In this document: in pieces, positions 40,783 through 50,380 of the stretch | Numbering within the stretch: the stretch's first letter is position 1 | How the letters are laid out: each line of letters opens with the position of its first letter | Assembly: GCA_036339995.1 (NCBI GenBank) | Contig: JAYYZW010000092.1 | Location: 1 to 64,000, forward strand | From: JAYYZW01 sp036339995 | GTDB lineage: Bacteria > Pseudomonadota > Gammaproteobacteria > Ga0077536 | Length of the DNA: 64,000 bases | Reading direction: 5' to 3' | Program-made: the position numbers and the translations under genes | The notes under the pieces: generated by a model | Told to the model about the DNA's origin: nothing | The model's input: only the letters and a program-made list of their open reading frames with translations | Databases searched by the model: none

Positions 40783-42192
40783 ATGATGACTACGGTGAAC
40801 GAACTCTGTACATCCACCCTCCTCGACGTCGCCAGACGTATCGAGAGCAAGGAAATCTCGCCGGTCGAGCTGACCGAGGCGATGCTCGCTCGAATCAGAG
40901 AGATCGACGGCAAGCTGAATAGCTATCTCCTGGTGACGACGGATCTCGCCCTGGAACAGGCCGCGCGCGCCGAAGCAGAGATTATCCGGGGGACTTACCA
41001 CGGACCGCTGCACGGGATGCCCATTGCCCTCAAAGATCTCGTCAACACCCGGGGCAGTCCGACCACTTGCGCGTCGATAATCCTCAAGGATTTCAAGCCG
41101 GATTACGACGCCGCCGTGGTCGAGCGTCTGAACGCGGCCGGTGCGGTGATCCTGGGCAAACTGAATCTGACCGAATTCGCGCTCTATGGCTACCATCCAA
41201 ATTTCGAGCCGCCCGCTAATCCGTGGAACCTCGACTACTGGTCGGGCGTGTCTTCGAGCGGCTCGGGCGCAGCGACCGCCGCCTCCCTGTGCTACGCAAG
41301 TCTGGGGACGGATACCGGCGGATCCATCCGCTTTCCATCCGCCGCTTGCGGCGTGGTCGGCATCAAGGCGACGTTCGGCAAGGTAAGCCGTTACGGGGTC
41401 TTTCCCCTTTCCGACACCCTCGATCACATCGGGCCCATGGCACGCAGCGTCGGCGATGCCGCCGCCATGCTGCAAGTACTCGAAGGTCGCGATCCGCGCG
41501 ACGGCTCGACGCGTACCGATCCGTTCTGTGATTACTCACAGGTGCTCGACAAGGGCATCAAAGGCATGCGGATCGGAATCGATCGCGTGTACTCCACCAC
41601 CGATACCGATCCCCAGATGTCGGACGCCCTGTTCGCCGCCGTCGATCTAATGGCAAAGCTCGGCGCTGAAATTGTCGAGCTGACTTCGCCCGAACTCGCC
41701 GACGCCGCCGATCACTGGATGGCGACCTGCAGCGTCGATGCCTTGTTGGGGCACAAGAATTTCTACCCCAAGCGCGCGGACGACTATGGACCCGTGTTTC
41801 GCTCGCTGCTCGACCACGGCGCAAAGGTGAGCGCTGAAGAGTATGCCCGCGCGCAGCGACAGCGCCAGACGACCCGCGCGCTGCTCGACGAACTGCTGAC
41901 CGATATCGACGTCATGGTGTGCCCCGCGGCGCCCTCGCCCCCGATGCCGCAGTCAGAGTTTCCTCCGCAGCAGGTCGCACCGGTCGAGGACATCGCGCCG
42001 CTGGTCCGGTTCGCCGCGCCGACCGACTTCGCCGGCAACCCGAGCATCACCCTGCCCAACGGCTTCACTGATGACGGCTTACCGCTCGCGATGCAATTCA
42101 TCGGCCGCCACGGCGACGAAGCCGGTATTATCCGCGCAGCGGCGGCCTACGAAACGGCCACTGAGTGGCACAATGCACGGCCACCGATCTAG
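40783..42192 (+). CDS. amidase (GatA-like amidase-signature family)
   Basis: 469 residues from the ATG at 40783 (AAGGGG five bases upstream). Triad motifs: Lys in GMPIALKDLVNTRGSPTT, Ser-Ser in SGVSSSGSGAATAASLCYAS and GTDTGGSIRFPSAACGVVGIKATFG, with the C-terminal LPNGFTDDGLPLAMQFIGR. The whole sequence is GatA-like, but no other gat genes are near. Its stop is nine bases before the AlaX gene, so they are likely cotranscribed. Amide substrate unknown; the third amidase in the window. Confidence 0.9.
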   Translation: MMTTVNELCTSTLLDVARRIESKEISPVELTEAMLARIREIDGKLNSYLLVTTDLALEQAARAEAEIIRGTYHGPLHGMPIALKDLVNTRGSPTTCASIILKDFKPDYDAAVVERLNAAGAVILGKLNLTEFALYGYHPNFEPPANPWNLDYWSGVSSSGSGAATAASLCYASLGTDTGGSIRFPSAACGVVGIKATFGKVSRYGVFPLSDTLDHIGPMARSVGDAAAMLQVLEGRDPRDGSTRTDPFCDYSQVLDKGIKGMRIGIDRVYSTTDTDPQMSDALFAAVDLMAKLGAEIVELTSPELADAADHWMATCSVDALLGHKNFYPKRADDYGPVFRSLLDHGAKVSAEEYARAQRQRQTTRALLDELLTDIDVMVCPAAPSPPMPQSEFPPQQVAPVEDIAPLVRFAAPTDFAGNPSITLPNGFTDDGLPLAMQFIGRHGDEAGIIRAAAAYETATEWHNARPPI

Positions 42193-42201
42193 ACACCGTT
42201 A

Positions 42202-42903
42202 ATGACCGTCGAGATCTTTCGCGACGACGCTTACGCCCGGACCACCGAGGCTCAGATCCTGGCGGTGAGCGACGACGGCATCGTACTCGACCAGACGGTG
42301 TTCTATCCCGAAGGCGGCGGGCAGCCTGGAGACCGGGGCAGCATTATCTTGGGCGACGACAGTGCGATCACGATCGTCGATACGCACAAGAACCAAGCCG
42401 GCACGCTGCTGCACATCCCCGCGGCCGGCCAGTCGATGCCCGCCGTGAACGACCGCGTGACGGCGAGCATCGATTGGGACTATCGCTACAGGCACATGCG
42501 CACGCACACCTGCCTGCATCTCCTCTGCGCCCTGATCCCCTACGACGTAACCGGCGGCTCCATCAGCCAGGCCAAGGGACGGCTCGATTTCGACATGAGC
42601 GACCCCCTCAACAAGGAAGCGGTGCAACAAGCGCTCCCACAGTTGATCGCTGACGACCGCTCCGTCGCTTACCGCTGGATCACCGACGAGGAGATGGAGA
42701 ACAACATGGACCTCGTCCGCACCATGTCGGTCAAGCCGCCCATGGGGCAAGACCGGGTCCGGCTGGTCGAGATCGGTGGCGTTGACCTGCAACCCTGCGG
42801 CGGCACCCACGTGGCCCGCACTGGCGAGATCGGCGAGGTCCGCATCGGAAAAGTCGAAAAGAAAGGCAAGCATAACCGCCGCGTCAACATTCATCTCGAA
42901 TGA
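42202..42903 (+). CDS. alanyl-tRNA editing protein (AlaX family)
   Basis: 233 residues. The zinc-binding editing site is visible: HMRTHTCLHLLCAL (H-x-x-x-H at about 94-98) and CGGTHVARTGEIGEVRIGKVEKKGKHNRRV (C-x-x-x-H near the end), together with TVFYPEGGGQPGDRGSI at the start of the domain. AlaX proteins hydrolyse mischarged Ser- or Gly-tRNA(Ala) in trans. The length fits the stand-alone AlaX-M/L type. A few bases downstream of an amidase gene. Confidence 0.9.
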   Translation: MTVEIFRDDAYARTTEAQILAVSDDGIVLDQTVFYPEGGGQPGDRGSIILGDDSAITIVDTHKNQAGTLLHIPAAGQSMPAVNDRVTASIDWDYRYRHMRTHTCLHLLCALIPYDVTGGSISQAKGRLDFDMSDPLNKEAVQQALPQLIADDRSVAYRWITDEEMENNMDLVRTMSVKPPMGQDRVRLVEIGGVDLQPCGGTHVARTGEIGEVRIGKVEKKGKHNRRVNIHLE

Positions 42904-42907
42904 ACGC

Positions 42908-42931
42908 GTAGAAGCCCGCTTGCGGGCGAAT
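42908..42931. repeat. single REP element
   Basis: GTAGAAGCCCGCTTGCGGGC followed by GAAT. One arm of the family, between alaX and the carbonic anhydrase-like gene. A second, decayed pair is recognisable at about 43549-43620 (CATTCGCGCGCAAACGAAC and GCCGCTTGCTTGCGAAT). Confidence 0.6.
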
Positions 42932-42974
42932 CGTCGATAAAATCGCACGATCCCGGAGATTCGGAGAAAACAAG

Positions 42975-43511
42975 GTGATCTACCAACTGGAAGATCGGCG
43001 TGTCGTCGCCGAGGGTGATCATTTCATCGCGAACAGCGCGAGCGTGATCGGCCTCGTACGTCTCAAAAACAACGTCGGCGTCTGGTTCGGCGCGGTCCTG
43101 CGCGGCGACAACGAATTGATTACCATCGGCGAGAACTCGAACGTCCAGGAATGCTGCGTCCTGCACACCGACCTGGGATTCCCATTGACCATCGGCAATT
43201 TCTGCACAGTCGGACACAAGGCGGTGGTGCATGGCTGCAGTGTCGGTGACAACACCCTGATCGGCATCAACGCGGTGATATTAAACGGCGCGTGCATCGG
43301 TAAAAACTGCCTGATTGGCGCCAACGCGCTCGTCACCGAAGGCAAGGAAATCCCGGACAACAGCGTGGTGGTGGGATCACCGGGCAAGGTCGTCCGCCAA
43401 TTGAACGAAGAACAAGTGCAGGAGAACAAAAACCAGGCCGAACGTTACGTTAGAAATTTCAAGCGCTTCAATGCCGGTCTCTTCGTCCAAATGGAGATCG
43501 ACGAGGCTTGA
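42975..43511 (+). CDS. gamma-class carbonic anhydrase-like hexapeptide protein
   Basis: 178 residues of left-handed beta-helix with the hexapeptide rhythm (IGLVRLKNNVGVWFGAVLRGDNE, IGENSNVQECCVLHTD, IGNFCTVGHKAVVHGCSVGDNTLIGINAVILN). The three zinc His residues of the gamma-CA family fit VLHTD, VGHKAVVHG. It has the length and tail of the YrdA/PaaY-type subgroup. Likely binds zinc in a trimer interface; whether it hydrates CO2 or hydrolyses thioesters as PaaY does is not decided. Confidence 0.9.
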   Translation: MIYQLEDRRVVAEGDHFIANSASVIGLVRLKNNVGVWFGAVLRGDNELITIGENSNVQECCVLHTDLGFPLTIGNFCTVGHKAVVHGCSVGDNTLIGINAVILNGACIGKNCLIGANALVTEGKEIPDNSVVVGSPGKVVRQLNEEQVQENKNQAERYVRNFKRFNAGLFVQMEIDEA

Positions 43512-43684
43512 ACCGGGCGTTTTGAATCACAGGACGATATAGATTGCATGCTCAAACACCATTCGCGCGCAAACGAACTCCTGCCAGAAGGCAGCCATAG
43601 GAAGCCGCTTGCTTGCGAATCAAATCGCGTTCGATATTTTCAAACAAGCTTTTAGCCGACGATCCCGGCAAAGCGAGCCATCCG

Positions 43685-44839
43685 ATGCGTGACTTGGACG
43701 AGAGCAAACAGGAAATCGTCAAGGCAGCGGCCCGCTTTGGCGCGGAAACGGTGGCACCCAATGCCGAAGCCTGGGATACCGCCGGCCGCGTACCCGATTC
43801 GTTCTTCACCGATGCCGCGAAACTCGGTCTGTGCAAGCTCGTCGTACCGCGCGAGCTCGACGGGCTTGGTCTGTCGGCCACGGCTGTAATGCGGGTCGCT
43901 GAGACATTGGCGCAAACATCCATGGAATCGGCCTTTGCCCTTTTAGTGCACAACAACCTCGCGGGCAGCGTTGCGAAGAACGCTCCGGCGCCTCTCATCG
44001 AGGAACAGCTCGCGCGGATGATGCGCGGCGAAAACGTCGGTGCTTTTCTGCTCACCGAGCCCGACTTCGGCAGCGATGCATCGGCGATCACCACGCGCGC
44101 GGAAAAGTCCGGTACCGATTGGATCATCAACGGGCACAAGGCCTGGGTTACTAACGGCGTGCACGCGGATCTATTCAGCGTCTACGCACAGACCGAGCCG
44201 GGAGCGGGCGCCAAGGGGATCGCATGCTTTCTGATCGAGGCCGAGTCTCCGGGCGTGACGCGACACGCACCGTACGCGCTTCTCGGCAGCCACGCTCTCG
44301 GTACTACCGGCATCGATTTCGCCGATTGCCGTGTGCCCGGATCGAATCTCATGATCGCACCGGGCCTGGCCTTCCGGGCCGCCATGCAGGGTATCGATTT
44401 CGCGCGTGTCGCCGTAGCCGCGATGTGTTGCGGCATGTTGCAGCAGGCCCTGGCCGAGGCTGTCGCCTACACCGGCCGGCGCCGCGCGTTCGGGCAGACC
44501 ATCGGCGAATTTCAGGGGATCCAGTGGATGCTCGCGGACGCCTCGACCGACCTCAAAGCCGCGCGCCTTTTGACTCAGGCCGCCGCGGCGAAGATCGATG
44601 CGGGTGAAGACGCGACGCTCGCCGCCGCGCACGCCAAGAAATACGCCACGCGCGTCGCCTTCGACCGCATCGCGCAGTGCATGCAGACCATGGGCGCGGC
44701 CGGCCTGTCGCGTGATTACCCGCTGGCGCGGCACCTGGCGGCGGCGAAGATGGCGCAGTATGTCGACGGTGCGACGGAAATCCAGAACGTGGTGATCGCG
44801 CGTTCGCTTGAGAGTGAATATGGTGTGGCTGACGATTAG
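43685..44839 (+). CDS. acyl-CoA dehydrogenase family protein
   Basis: 384 residues from the ATG at 43685 (MRDLDESKQEIVKAAARF); a longer in-frame start at 43613 adds a poor leader. Family motifs: GLCKLVVPRELDGLGLSATAVMRVAETLAQ, AFLLTEPDFGSDASAITTRAEKSGTDWIINGHKAWVTNG, GRRRAFGQTIGEFQGIQWMLADASTDLKAARLL, and CMQTMGAAGLSRDYPLARHLAAAKMAQYVDGATEIQNVVIAR. The usual catalytic Glu is at Y-E-G-T; here it reads YVDGATEIQ, an Asp, so activity or substrate may differ. Preceded by a degenerate REP pair. Confidence 0.88.
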   Translation: MRDLDESKQEIVKAAARFGAETVAPNAEAWDTAGRVPDSFFTDAAKLGLCKLVVPRELDGLGLSATAVMRVAETLAQTSMESAFALLVHNNLAGSVAKNAPAPLIEEQLARMMRGENVGAFLLTEPDFGSDASAITTRAEKSGTDWIINGHKAWVTNGVHADLFSVYAQTEPGAGAKGIACFLIEAESPGVTRHAPYALLGSHALGTTGIDFADCRVPGSNLMIAPGLAFRAAMQGIDFARVAVAAMCCGMLQQALAEAVAYTGRRRAFGQTIGEFQGIQWMLADASTDLKAARLLTQAAAAKIDAGEDATLAAAHAKKYATRVAFDRIAQCMQTMGAAGLSRDYPLARHLAAAKMAQYVDGATEIQNVVIARSLESEYGVADD

Positions 44840-45058
44840 GCCGATCCTCGTTGAACGCTTGAAATGCAGTGGCCGGTCGAGCATTCCTTCTCACAGGCAC
44901 CGGGCAATCGATAATTTGTGACGATAGCGACCGCCTGGATTACAGTTAGCGACGACCGCCGCTTTCCAAACACTGCTCGTCGTTTAAGATGAGTATGACC
45001 CGCTCCGCGTGCGGTCCCGGCTACATTCGACTTAAATCGAGATAAGCTGGAGAGCATC

Positions 45059-46198
45059 ATGAAATCACCCATCTGCGACATGCTCGGTATCGAGTTTCCG
45101 CTGCTTGCCTTCAGCCACTGCCGCGACGTCGTCGCCGAGGTCTCCCGCGCTGGCGGCATGGGGGTGTTCGGCGCCGTGTCCTTGCCGCCGCACCGCTTGG
45201 AAGAAGAGCTTACCTGGATCGACGAGCATGTCGACGGCATGCCTTACGGCGTGGATCTGATCGTACCCGAGAAGATCGAAGGCAAGGACCAGCAGTTCGA
45301 CGGTGAGCGCTTGCTGGTCGCAATACCGGACGAGCATAAGGCGTTCACGGAACAGATCCTAAGCCGGCATGGCATCGACGTCGGTGATATGGATGCAGCC
45401 CGGCGAGGCATCGTCCATATCGGGAAAAACATGATGGAATCCGGCGCGAAGGCCCTGTTGGACGTTTCCTTTGACCACCCCATCAAGCTGATCGCGAACG
45501 CGCTTGGCGTACCGCCTAAAAGCATGCTAGACCTCGGCAAGCATCACGGCGTAGCGGTCGCGGCCCTGGTCGGCGCGAAGGAACACGCGCTGCGGCAGGT
45601 CGAGGCCGGCGTCGATATCCTCGTCGCTGCCGGCAGCGAGGCGGGCGGACATTGTGGCGAGGTGTCGACGATGGTTTTGATACCCGAAGTCGTCGAGGCG
45701 ATTAAACCCTATGCCAATACGCCCGTCCTGGCAGCCGGCGGGATCGTTACCGGCCGGCAGATGGCAGCCGCAATGGCGATGGGGGCGGCGGGCGCATGGA
45801 CGGGCTCGGTCTGGCTGACGACGAGCGAAGCTGAAACAAACCCCGTGGTAAAAGAAAAGATGTTGCGTGCGACTTCACGCGACACGGTGCGCTCGCGCAG
45901 CCGCACCGGTAAACCGTCGCGCCAGCTGAGTTCGCCCTGGACCGAGGCCTGGGAAATGCCGGGCAGCCCGACGCCGCTGCCGATGCCACTGCAATCCTTT
46001 CTGACGGCGCCGCCGCTCGAAAAAGTCGACAAGCTCGCGCAAAGCGGACACGAGGGCGCGCGAAAACTCGCGACCTACTGGGTCGGACAGGGCGTCGGGC
46101 TTATGAATCAAACACAATCCGTACGATCGGTGATGCAGGAATTCCAGGAAGATTTTCTACGCGCATACGAACGCCTTGAGGAAGCTTTGAGTGACTAG
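45059..46198 (+). CDS. nitronate monooxygenase-like (NMO/2-nitropropane dioxygenase family) flavoprotein
   Basis: 379 residues. TIM-barrel FMN protein: start DMLGIEFPLLAFSHCRDVVAEVSRAGGMGVFGAV (family P-x-x-G-x-x-A-x-A-V-S-x-A-G-G-x-G), VAALVGAKEHALRQVEAGVDILVAAGSEAGGHCGEVSTMVLIPEVVEA with the family GSEAGGH (FMN phosphate/substrate His), and APVLAAGGIVTGRQMAAAMAMGAAGAWTGSVWL. The substrate is uncertain; members oxidise nitronates, propionate-3-nitronate or act as other flavin enzymes. About 220 bases upstream are non-coding and may hold its promoter. Confidence 0.88.
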   Translation: MKSPICDMLGIEFPLLAFSHCRDVVAEVSRAGGMGVFGAVSLPPHRLEEELTWIDEHVDGMPYGVDLIVPEKIEGKDQQFDGERLLVAIPDEHKAFTEQILSRHGIDVGDMDAARRGIVHIGKNMMESGAKALLDVSFDHPIKLIANALGVPPKSMLDLGKHHGVAVAALVGAKEHALRQVEAGVDILVAAGSEAGGHCGEVSTMVLIPEVVEAIKPYANTPVLAAGGIVTGRQMAAAMAMGAAGAWTGSVWLTTSEAETNPVVKEKMLRATSRDTVRSRSRTGKPSRQLSSPWTEAWEMPGSPTPLPMPLQSFLTAPPLEKVDKLAQSGHEGARKLATYWVGQGVGLMNQTQSVRSVMQEFQEDFLRAYERLEEALSD

Positions 46199-46270
46199 CC
46201 CATAGGCACATAATGCGAGCGTCGAACCGACGCGCCTACACCCCTGGAACCGCAAGGTGAGGAGAATCTA

Positions 46271-47602
46271 ATGAATACCCATGAACAGGAAATTCTCGAT
46301 TATCTAGAAAAGAACAGGGAGAAAATCACGGAGACCTGCGCGGAACTCGTGCGCAAGCAAAGCGTCAACCCGAATTATCCGGGTATCGACGGCGACGAAG
46401 TGCTGGGCGGCGAGACGGATTGTAATGAACGGCTGGCGGAACTTTTCGAATCGATCGGCTGCGAGATCGATCTGTGGGAAGCGGCGCCGCGCCGGCACAA
46501 TCTAGTCGGTACACTCAAAGGCCAGGGCGGCGGCCAATCCCTGGCATTGAATGGTCACGTCGACACGGTACCCGTCACGCAGCCCGAACGTTGGCGCTAC
46601 AACAGTCCACTCTCGGGCGCGATCGAGGAAGGACGCATCTGGGGCCGCGGTACCTGCGATATGAAAGGCGGCCTTACGGCACAATTCTGGGCGGCCAAGG
46701 CCATTGTCGACTGCGGGATCAAGCTTGAAGGCGATCTGCTCTTACAAAGCGTACTGGGCGTGGAGACGATGGATCACGAGATCGGCACGACCAACGTCGT
46801 GCATCGAGGTCACCGTGCCGATGCCGGCATCGTGACCGAGCCGACGGCCCCTCCCGGCAGCCTTAATGTCGTGCCGATTACCCCGGGACTCCTGTGGATG
46901 GCGCTTACCGTGCGCGGCAAGACCAGCCACTCTTCGATGCGCTGCGAACTCGTCCGTGCCGGGGGACTCGGCGCGGAAGTCGGCGTCAATGCGATCGAGA
47001 AAGGCGTGATACTGCTGCAGGCCTTGCAGCGACTGGAAGAACAGTGGGGCCAGAGCAAAGCGCACCCCTTGTTCAAGCCCGGACATTTCACGATCCATCC
47101 CGGCGTGATCACGGGGGGACCGGAAGGGATCTTGGTACCTTTCCTGTTCTCGGAGTTCTGCACCATAGAGTACGCAATCTGGTATCCGCCGCAGGAAAGC
47201 GTGGAACGAGTGCAGAACGAGATCAAGGATTACGTACTGGCAGCGTCGCAGCTCGACCCTTGGCTCAAAAGCAATCCGCCGAGCTTCGACTGGAAACTGC
47301 ATTGGCCGCCGGCGCAGACGGACGTCGACCATCCGGTAGTGGAAACGATGCTCGCGGCGGATAGTGCCGTTCGCCAGCATCCTGGCCACGTCGGTTCATC
47401 TGAAGGTCGAATTCATGGTTTCTGCGCCGTCTGCGACGCGTCATGGCTCAATGCCCAGGGGATCCCGAGCGTGATCTACGGACCGGGCTCCGTCTTCGTG
47501 GCCCATTCCGTCGACGAACACGTCGACGTCGAGGAATTGATCCAGGCAACAAAGGGACTCGCCGTGGCCGCCATGCGCTGGTGCGGTGTCGTCGAAGATT
47601 AA
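46271..47602 (+). CDS. M20 family metallo-deacylase (ArgE/DapE/ACY1-like)
   Basis: 443 residues. Di-zinc hydrolase motifs: ALNGHVDTVPVTQPERW (first metal His/Asp), GRGTCDMKGGLTAQFWAAK (catalytic Asp/bridging), then the Glu-rich segment reads SVLGVETMDHEIGTTN where family members usually have the E-E pair, slightly altered, and a late SEGRIHGFCAVCDASWLN and FVAHSVDEHVDVEELIQATKG (metal His). Such enzymes hydrolyse N-acyl amino acids or peptides. Its neighbours do not tell the substrate. Confidence 0.88.
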   Translation: MNTHEQEILDYLEKNREKITETCAELVRKQSVNPNYPGIDGDEVLGGETDCNERLAELFESIGCEIDLWEAAPRRHNLVGTLKGQGGGQSLALNGHVDTVPVTQPERWRYNSPLSGAIEEGRIWGRGTCDMKGGLTAQFWAAKAIVDCGIKLEGDLLLQSVLGVETMDHEIGTTNVVHRGHRADAGIVTEPTAPPGSLNVVPITPGLLWMALTVRGKTSHSSMRCELVRAGGLGAEVGVNAIEKGVILLQALQRLEEQWGQSKAHPLFKPGHFTIHPGVITGGPEGILVPFLFSEFCTIEYAIWYPPQESVERVQNEIKDYVLAASQLDPWLKSNPPSFDWKLHWPPAQTDVDHPVVETMLAADSAVRQHPGHVGSSEGRIHGFCAVCDASWLNAQGIPSVIYGPGSVFVAHSVDEHVDVEELIQATKGLAVAAMRWCGVVED

Positions 47603-47644
47603 CCCGCTACAGGATTGGTCCGGCGCGTCGGTTCGCGCAGAAGC

Positions 47645-48538
47645 TTAAAAGTGCCGGGGAGTTCTGCTACCCCATCGTACGTTGATGTCGAGAGTGGTAA
47701 CCCGACGCAGTTCACGACGATACTTGGTATCGTCGAAAGCGAGCCCACGATGCATGGTGGCCCGGTTGTCCCAGATCACGAAATCGTCCACCTGCCATGT
47801 GTGGCGGTAAACGAATTTGCGCTGGGTAGCGTGTTCGATGAGATCCCTCAACAACAGGCGTCCCTCGGGAATGGGCCAGCCGATGATCTTCGTCGCGTGG
47901 GAAGCCACGTAAAGAGACTTTCGGCCGGTGTGCGGCAATCTGCGGATCAACGGATGGCATGCACCTTCGAGTGCCGCGCTTTCGTTTTCAGAGAACTCGA
48001 AACCGAGTATCTCGCGCGAATAGGCTATCGAATGGTGAACGATCAAGCCTTCCAGTCGAGCCTTCATCTCGTCGTCGAGTGCATCGTAGGCAGCTCGCAT
48101 ATCGGCGAATTCCGTGTCTGCGGCAACCGGCGGTATGAGCTTCGCTGAAAGCATCGAATATCGACCGCCTGGATCCTGGAAAGAAGCATCCGTGTGCCAC
48201 AGTCGGTTCGCCAAGTTGTAAATCCGCCGGCGGTCATCCGGTGCGATGATCGCGCCGCTCTCGTCGACGTTGGAAATATCGGCAATGGCTTCGGTGCCGA
48301 AGCGATTTTTCTGGAGCGCGCTGATACCGGTCTTGGTATGCAGTTCACCATCCAGCCGCTGTGCGAACGCCATCTGTTCCTGCGCGCTGAACGGCTGCTC
48401 GTGAAACACCAGCACCGCGTACTCATCCAATGCGCTGCGGATCTCCGACAGCGCGTCCTCATCGGCGACCTGCCGCAAGTCGACGGGACTGGCTTCCGCA
48501 ACGAAGTGGGCGTGCAAGTTTTTCAGTGAAAAACTCAT
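47645..48538 (-). CDS. TauD/TfdA-family Fe(II)/2-oxoglutarate dioxygenase
   Basis: 297 residues. The iron triad is in the standard order: H-x-D in NRLWHTDASFQDPGGRYSMLSA, and the distal His in IWDNRATMHRGLAFDDTKYRRELRRVT, with the 2-oxoglutarate-binding Arg about 12 residues after it. The early FHEQPFSAQEQMAFAQRLDGELH block is also characteristic. Family members oxidise sulfonates, phenoxyacetates and many other small acids. Minus strand, downstream of a divergent-direction ligase gene on the same strand (71-base gap). Confidence 0.9.
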   Translation of the reverse strand: MSFSLKNLHAHFVAEASPVDLRQVADEDALSEIRSALDEYAVLVFHEQPFSAQEQMAFAQRLDGELHTKTGISALQKNRFGTEAIADISNVDESGAIIAPDDRRRIYNLANRLWHTDASFQDPGGRYSMLSAKLIPPVAADTEFADMRAAYDALDDEMKARLEGLIVHHSIAYSREILGFEFSENESAALEGACHPLIRRLPHTGRKSLYVASHATKIIGWPIPEGRLLLRDLIEHATQRKFVYRHTWQVDDFVIWDNRATMHRGLAFDDTKYRRELRRVTTLDINVRWGSRTPRHF

Positions 48539-48609
48539 CGAAATTCTCGGAATCTATCGATGATCTTATGTTCTTCTCACCGGTGACCAGGTGGTATTTG
48601 CCGGCGAGT

Positions 48610-50241
48610 TCAGTTGCGCTCCAAACGCTGAGTAGCGTCTTCGCGCAATTCGACTTTTCGGATCTTACCGGAGGCGGTCATCGGAAATTCGTCGATGAAA
48701 ATGACGTGGCGCGGAATCTTGAAGCTCGCGACCTTACCTTTGCATGCGTCGATGACATCGGATTCGGTGAGATCACTGCCTTCGACTTTCTGCACATAAG
48801 CGATCGGCACGTCGGTGAGACGTCGATCGGGGTAGGCGACCACGGCGACTTGCTGCACGCCTTCCACGGTCAACAGCAGGCCCTCCACTTCCATCGGATC
48901 GACGTTTTCGCCGCCGACCTTGAGCATGTCCTTGTAGCGGCCGAGAAAGCGAAGGTATCCGTCGGCGCGGACGACGCCAGTATCGCCGGTATGAAACCAG
49001 CCGTCAGCGTCGTAGCAGTCGGCGGTTTCCGTGGGCTTTTTGTAGTACCCCATCATCATGCCGTAGCCCCGGAACACGATCTCCCCCGGCTCGCCGACCG
49101 GCTGCTCCTCACCGGTTTCGGGATCGACCACCTTGAATTCAAACCCGGGCGCGAGGTAGCCCGAGCTTTCCGCGCGCTGCTCCACCGTATCACCCAGTGA
49201 CCCCACGGTGGTCGCAGCGCCCATTTCGCTCATGCCGTAAGCCGTCACGGTGACGAGCGGAGCGAGCGCTTCAACCGCCTTGCGGACAATCGGCACGCCG
49301 CTCTGCATGCCGGCGGCGAACAGCCCCATGCGCAGGCTGGAAATGTCGCAGTGGTGCCGCTCCTGCGCTTCGATGAGATCCTTCAAATGCGTCTCGAAAC
49401 CGTGCAGGACGGACACCCGTTCGCTTTCGACCAGCTTGATACATTCATCGGGATTGAAAGTCTCCACGAGTATCTGCCGCGCCCCGGTAAGCATCGACAT
49501 CAGCGCGACCTCGGAGTAGGAAAACAGATGGAACAAGGGCAAATAATTCAGGATCGTATCGTGCTCGGTCATCGCCAATCGGAATGCACGCTCTTCGATC
49601 AGGCGCAGCATGATGTGGTTGTGCACGACGCCCTTGGGAAATCCGGTGGTCCCGGAGGTGTACATGATGAAGACGGGATCGTCCGGGTCGACCGCTGCGG
49701 CCCGCGCGTCAAGGGTTTCGTCGCCGACCCCGCCGGCCGCGTCCAGCATCGCCTTCCAATCGACTGAGCCCGCATGCGGTTCTGCGCCGAGCATCACGAT
49801 CGTTGGCATTTCGGGATAATCAGGATCCTCCACGCGTACCCCTGAAGCTGGCAGCTTCACCACCTCCTGCACCATTTCGAGGTAGTTCACAGGTCCGGAC
49901 ACGTCCTGCACGATGAGGTAGCGCGCGTCGGACTGCTTCAGCAGGTAGGCGAGGTCATGGGTGCGGAAACGCGTGTTGACCGGTATCTGTACGGCGCCGA
50001 TCTTCGCGAGGGCATACATGGCAAAGATCCATTCCGGCCGGTTTACCATCCAGAGCGCGACGTGGTCGCCGGGCTCGATGCCGAGTTGGATCAGGCCCCT
50101 GGCCACCTCATTGATGCGTTCCAACACCTCACCGAAGGTGTAGCGCTCCTCGTTGAATACCAGTGCCTCCCGCTCGCCAAAGCGTTCGGCCATCGTATCG
50201 GCCAGTGATCCTAGGGTCTTTTTTGTATACCACTCTGGCAT
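48610..50241 (-). CDS. AMP-forming acyl-CoA synthetase / ligase
   Basis: 543 residues from the ATG at 50241 (MPEWYTKKTLGSLADTMAERFG), since the longer frame to 50424 overlaps the opposite promoter and is not conserved. ANL-superfamily motifs: phosphate loop MYTSGTTGFPKGVVHNHIM, VTAYGMSEMGAATTVG (A5/motif with acyl-binding), GYLAPGFEFKVVDPETGEEQPVGEPGEIVFRG, GWFHTGDTGVVRADGYLRFLGRYKDMLKVGGENVDPMEVEG (hinge), and MTASGKIRKVELRE with the catalytic Lys. It activates a carboxylic acid to the CoA thioester. Substrate unclear: short- to long-chain fatty or aromatic acid. Confidence 0.92.
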   Translation of the reverse strand: MPEWYTKKTLGSLADTMAERFGEREALVFNEERYTFGEVLERINEVARGLIQLGIEPGDHVALWMVNRPEWIFAMYALAKIGAVQIPVNTRFRTHDLAYLLKQSDARYLIVQDVSGPVNYLEMVQEVVKLPASGVRVEDPDYPEMPTIVMLGAEPHAGSVDWKAMLDAAGGVGDETLDARAAAVDPDDPVFIMYTSGTTGFPKGVVHNHIMLRLIEERAFRLAMTEHDTILNYLPLFHLFSYSEVALMSMLTGARQILVETFNPDECIKLVESERVSVLHGFETHLKDLIEAQERHHCDISSLRMGLFAAGMQSGVPIVRKAVEALAPLVTVTAYGMSEMGAATTVGSLGDTVEQRAESSGYLAPGFEFKVVDPETGEEQPVGEPGEIVFRGYGMMMGYYKKPTETADCYDADGWFHTGDTGVVRADGYLRFLGRYKDMLKVGGENVDPMEVEGLLLTVEGVQQVAVVAYPDRRLTDVPIAYVQKVEGSDLTESDVIDACKGKVASFKIPRHVIFIDEFPMTASGKIRKVELREDATQRLERN

Positions 50242-50380
50242 GGTTCGCTCTCCAGGTCCGCCGTGTCCGGTCAGTATAGAGAACCGCCGCGCTAAGCAAA
50301 ACGTTATTGCTCGATCGGCGGGTGGCCTCTCGGAGGCGGCCGTGAAGCGGGCGGGCGTGCTTGCGTATACTGTCGCGCTC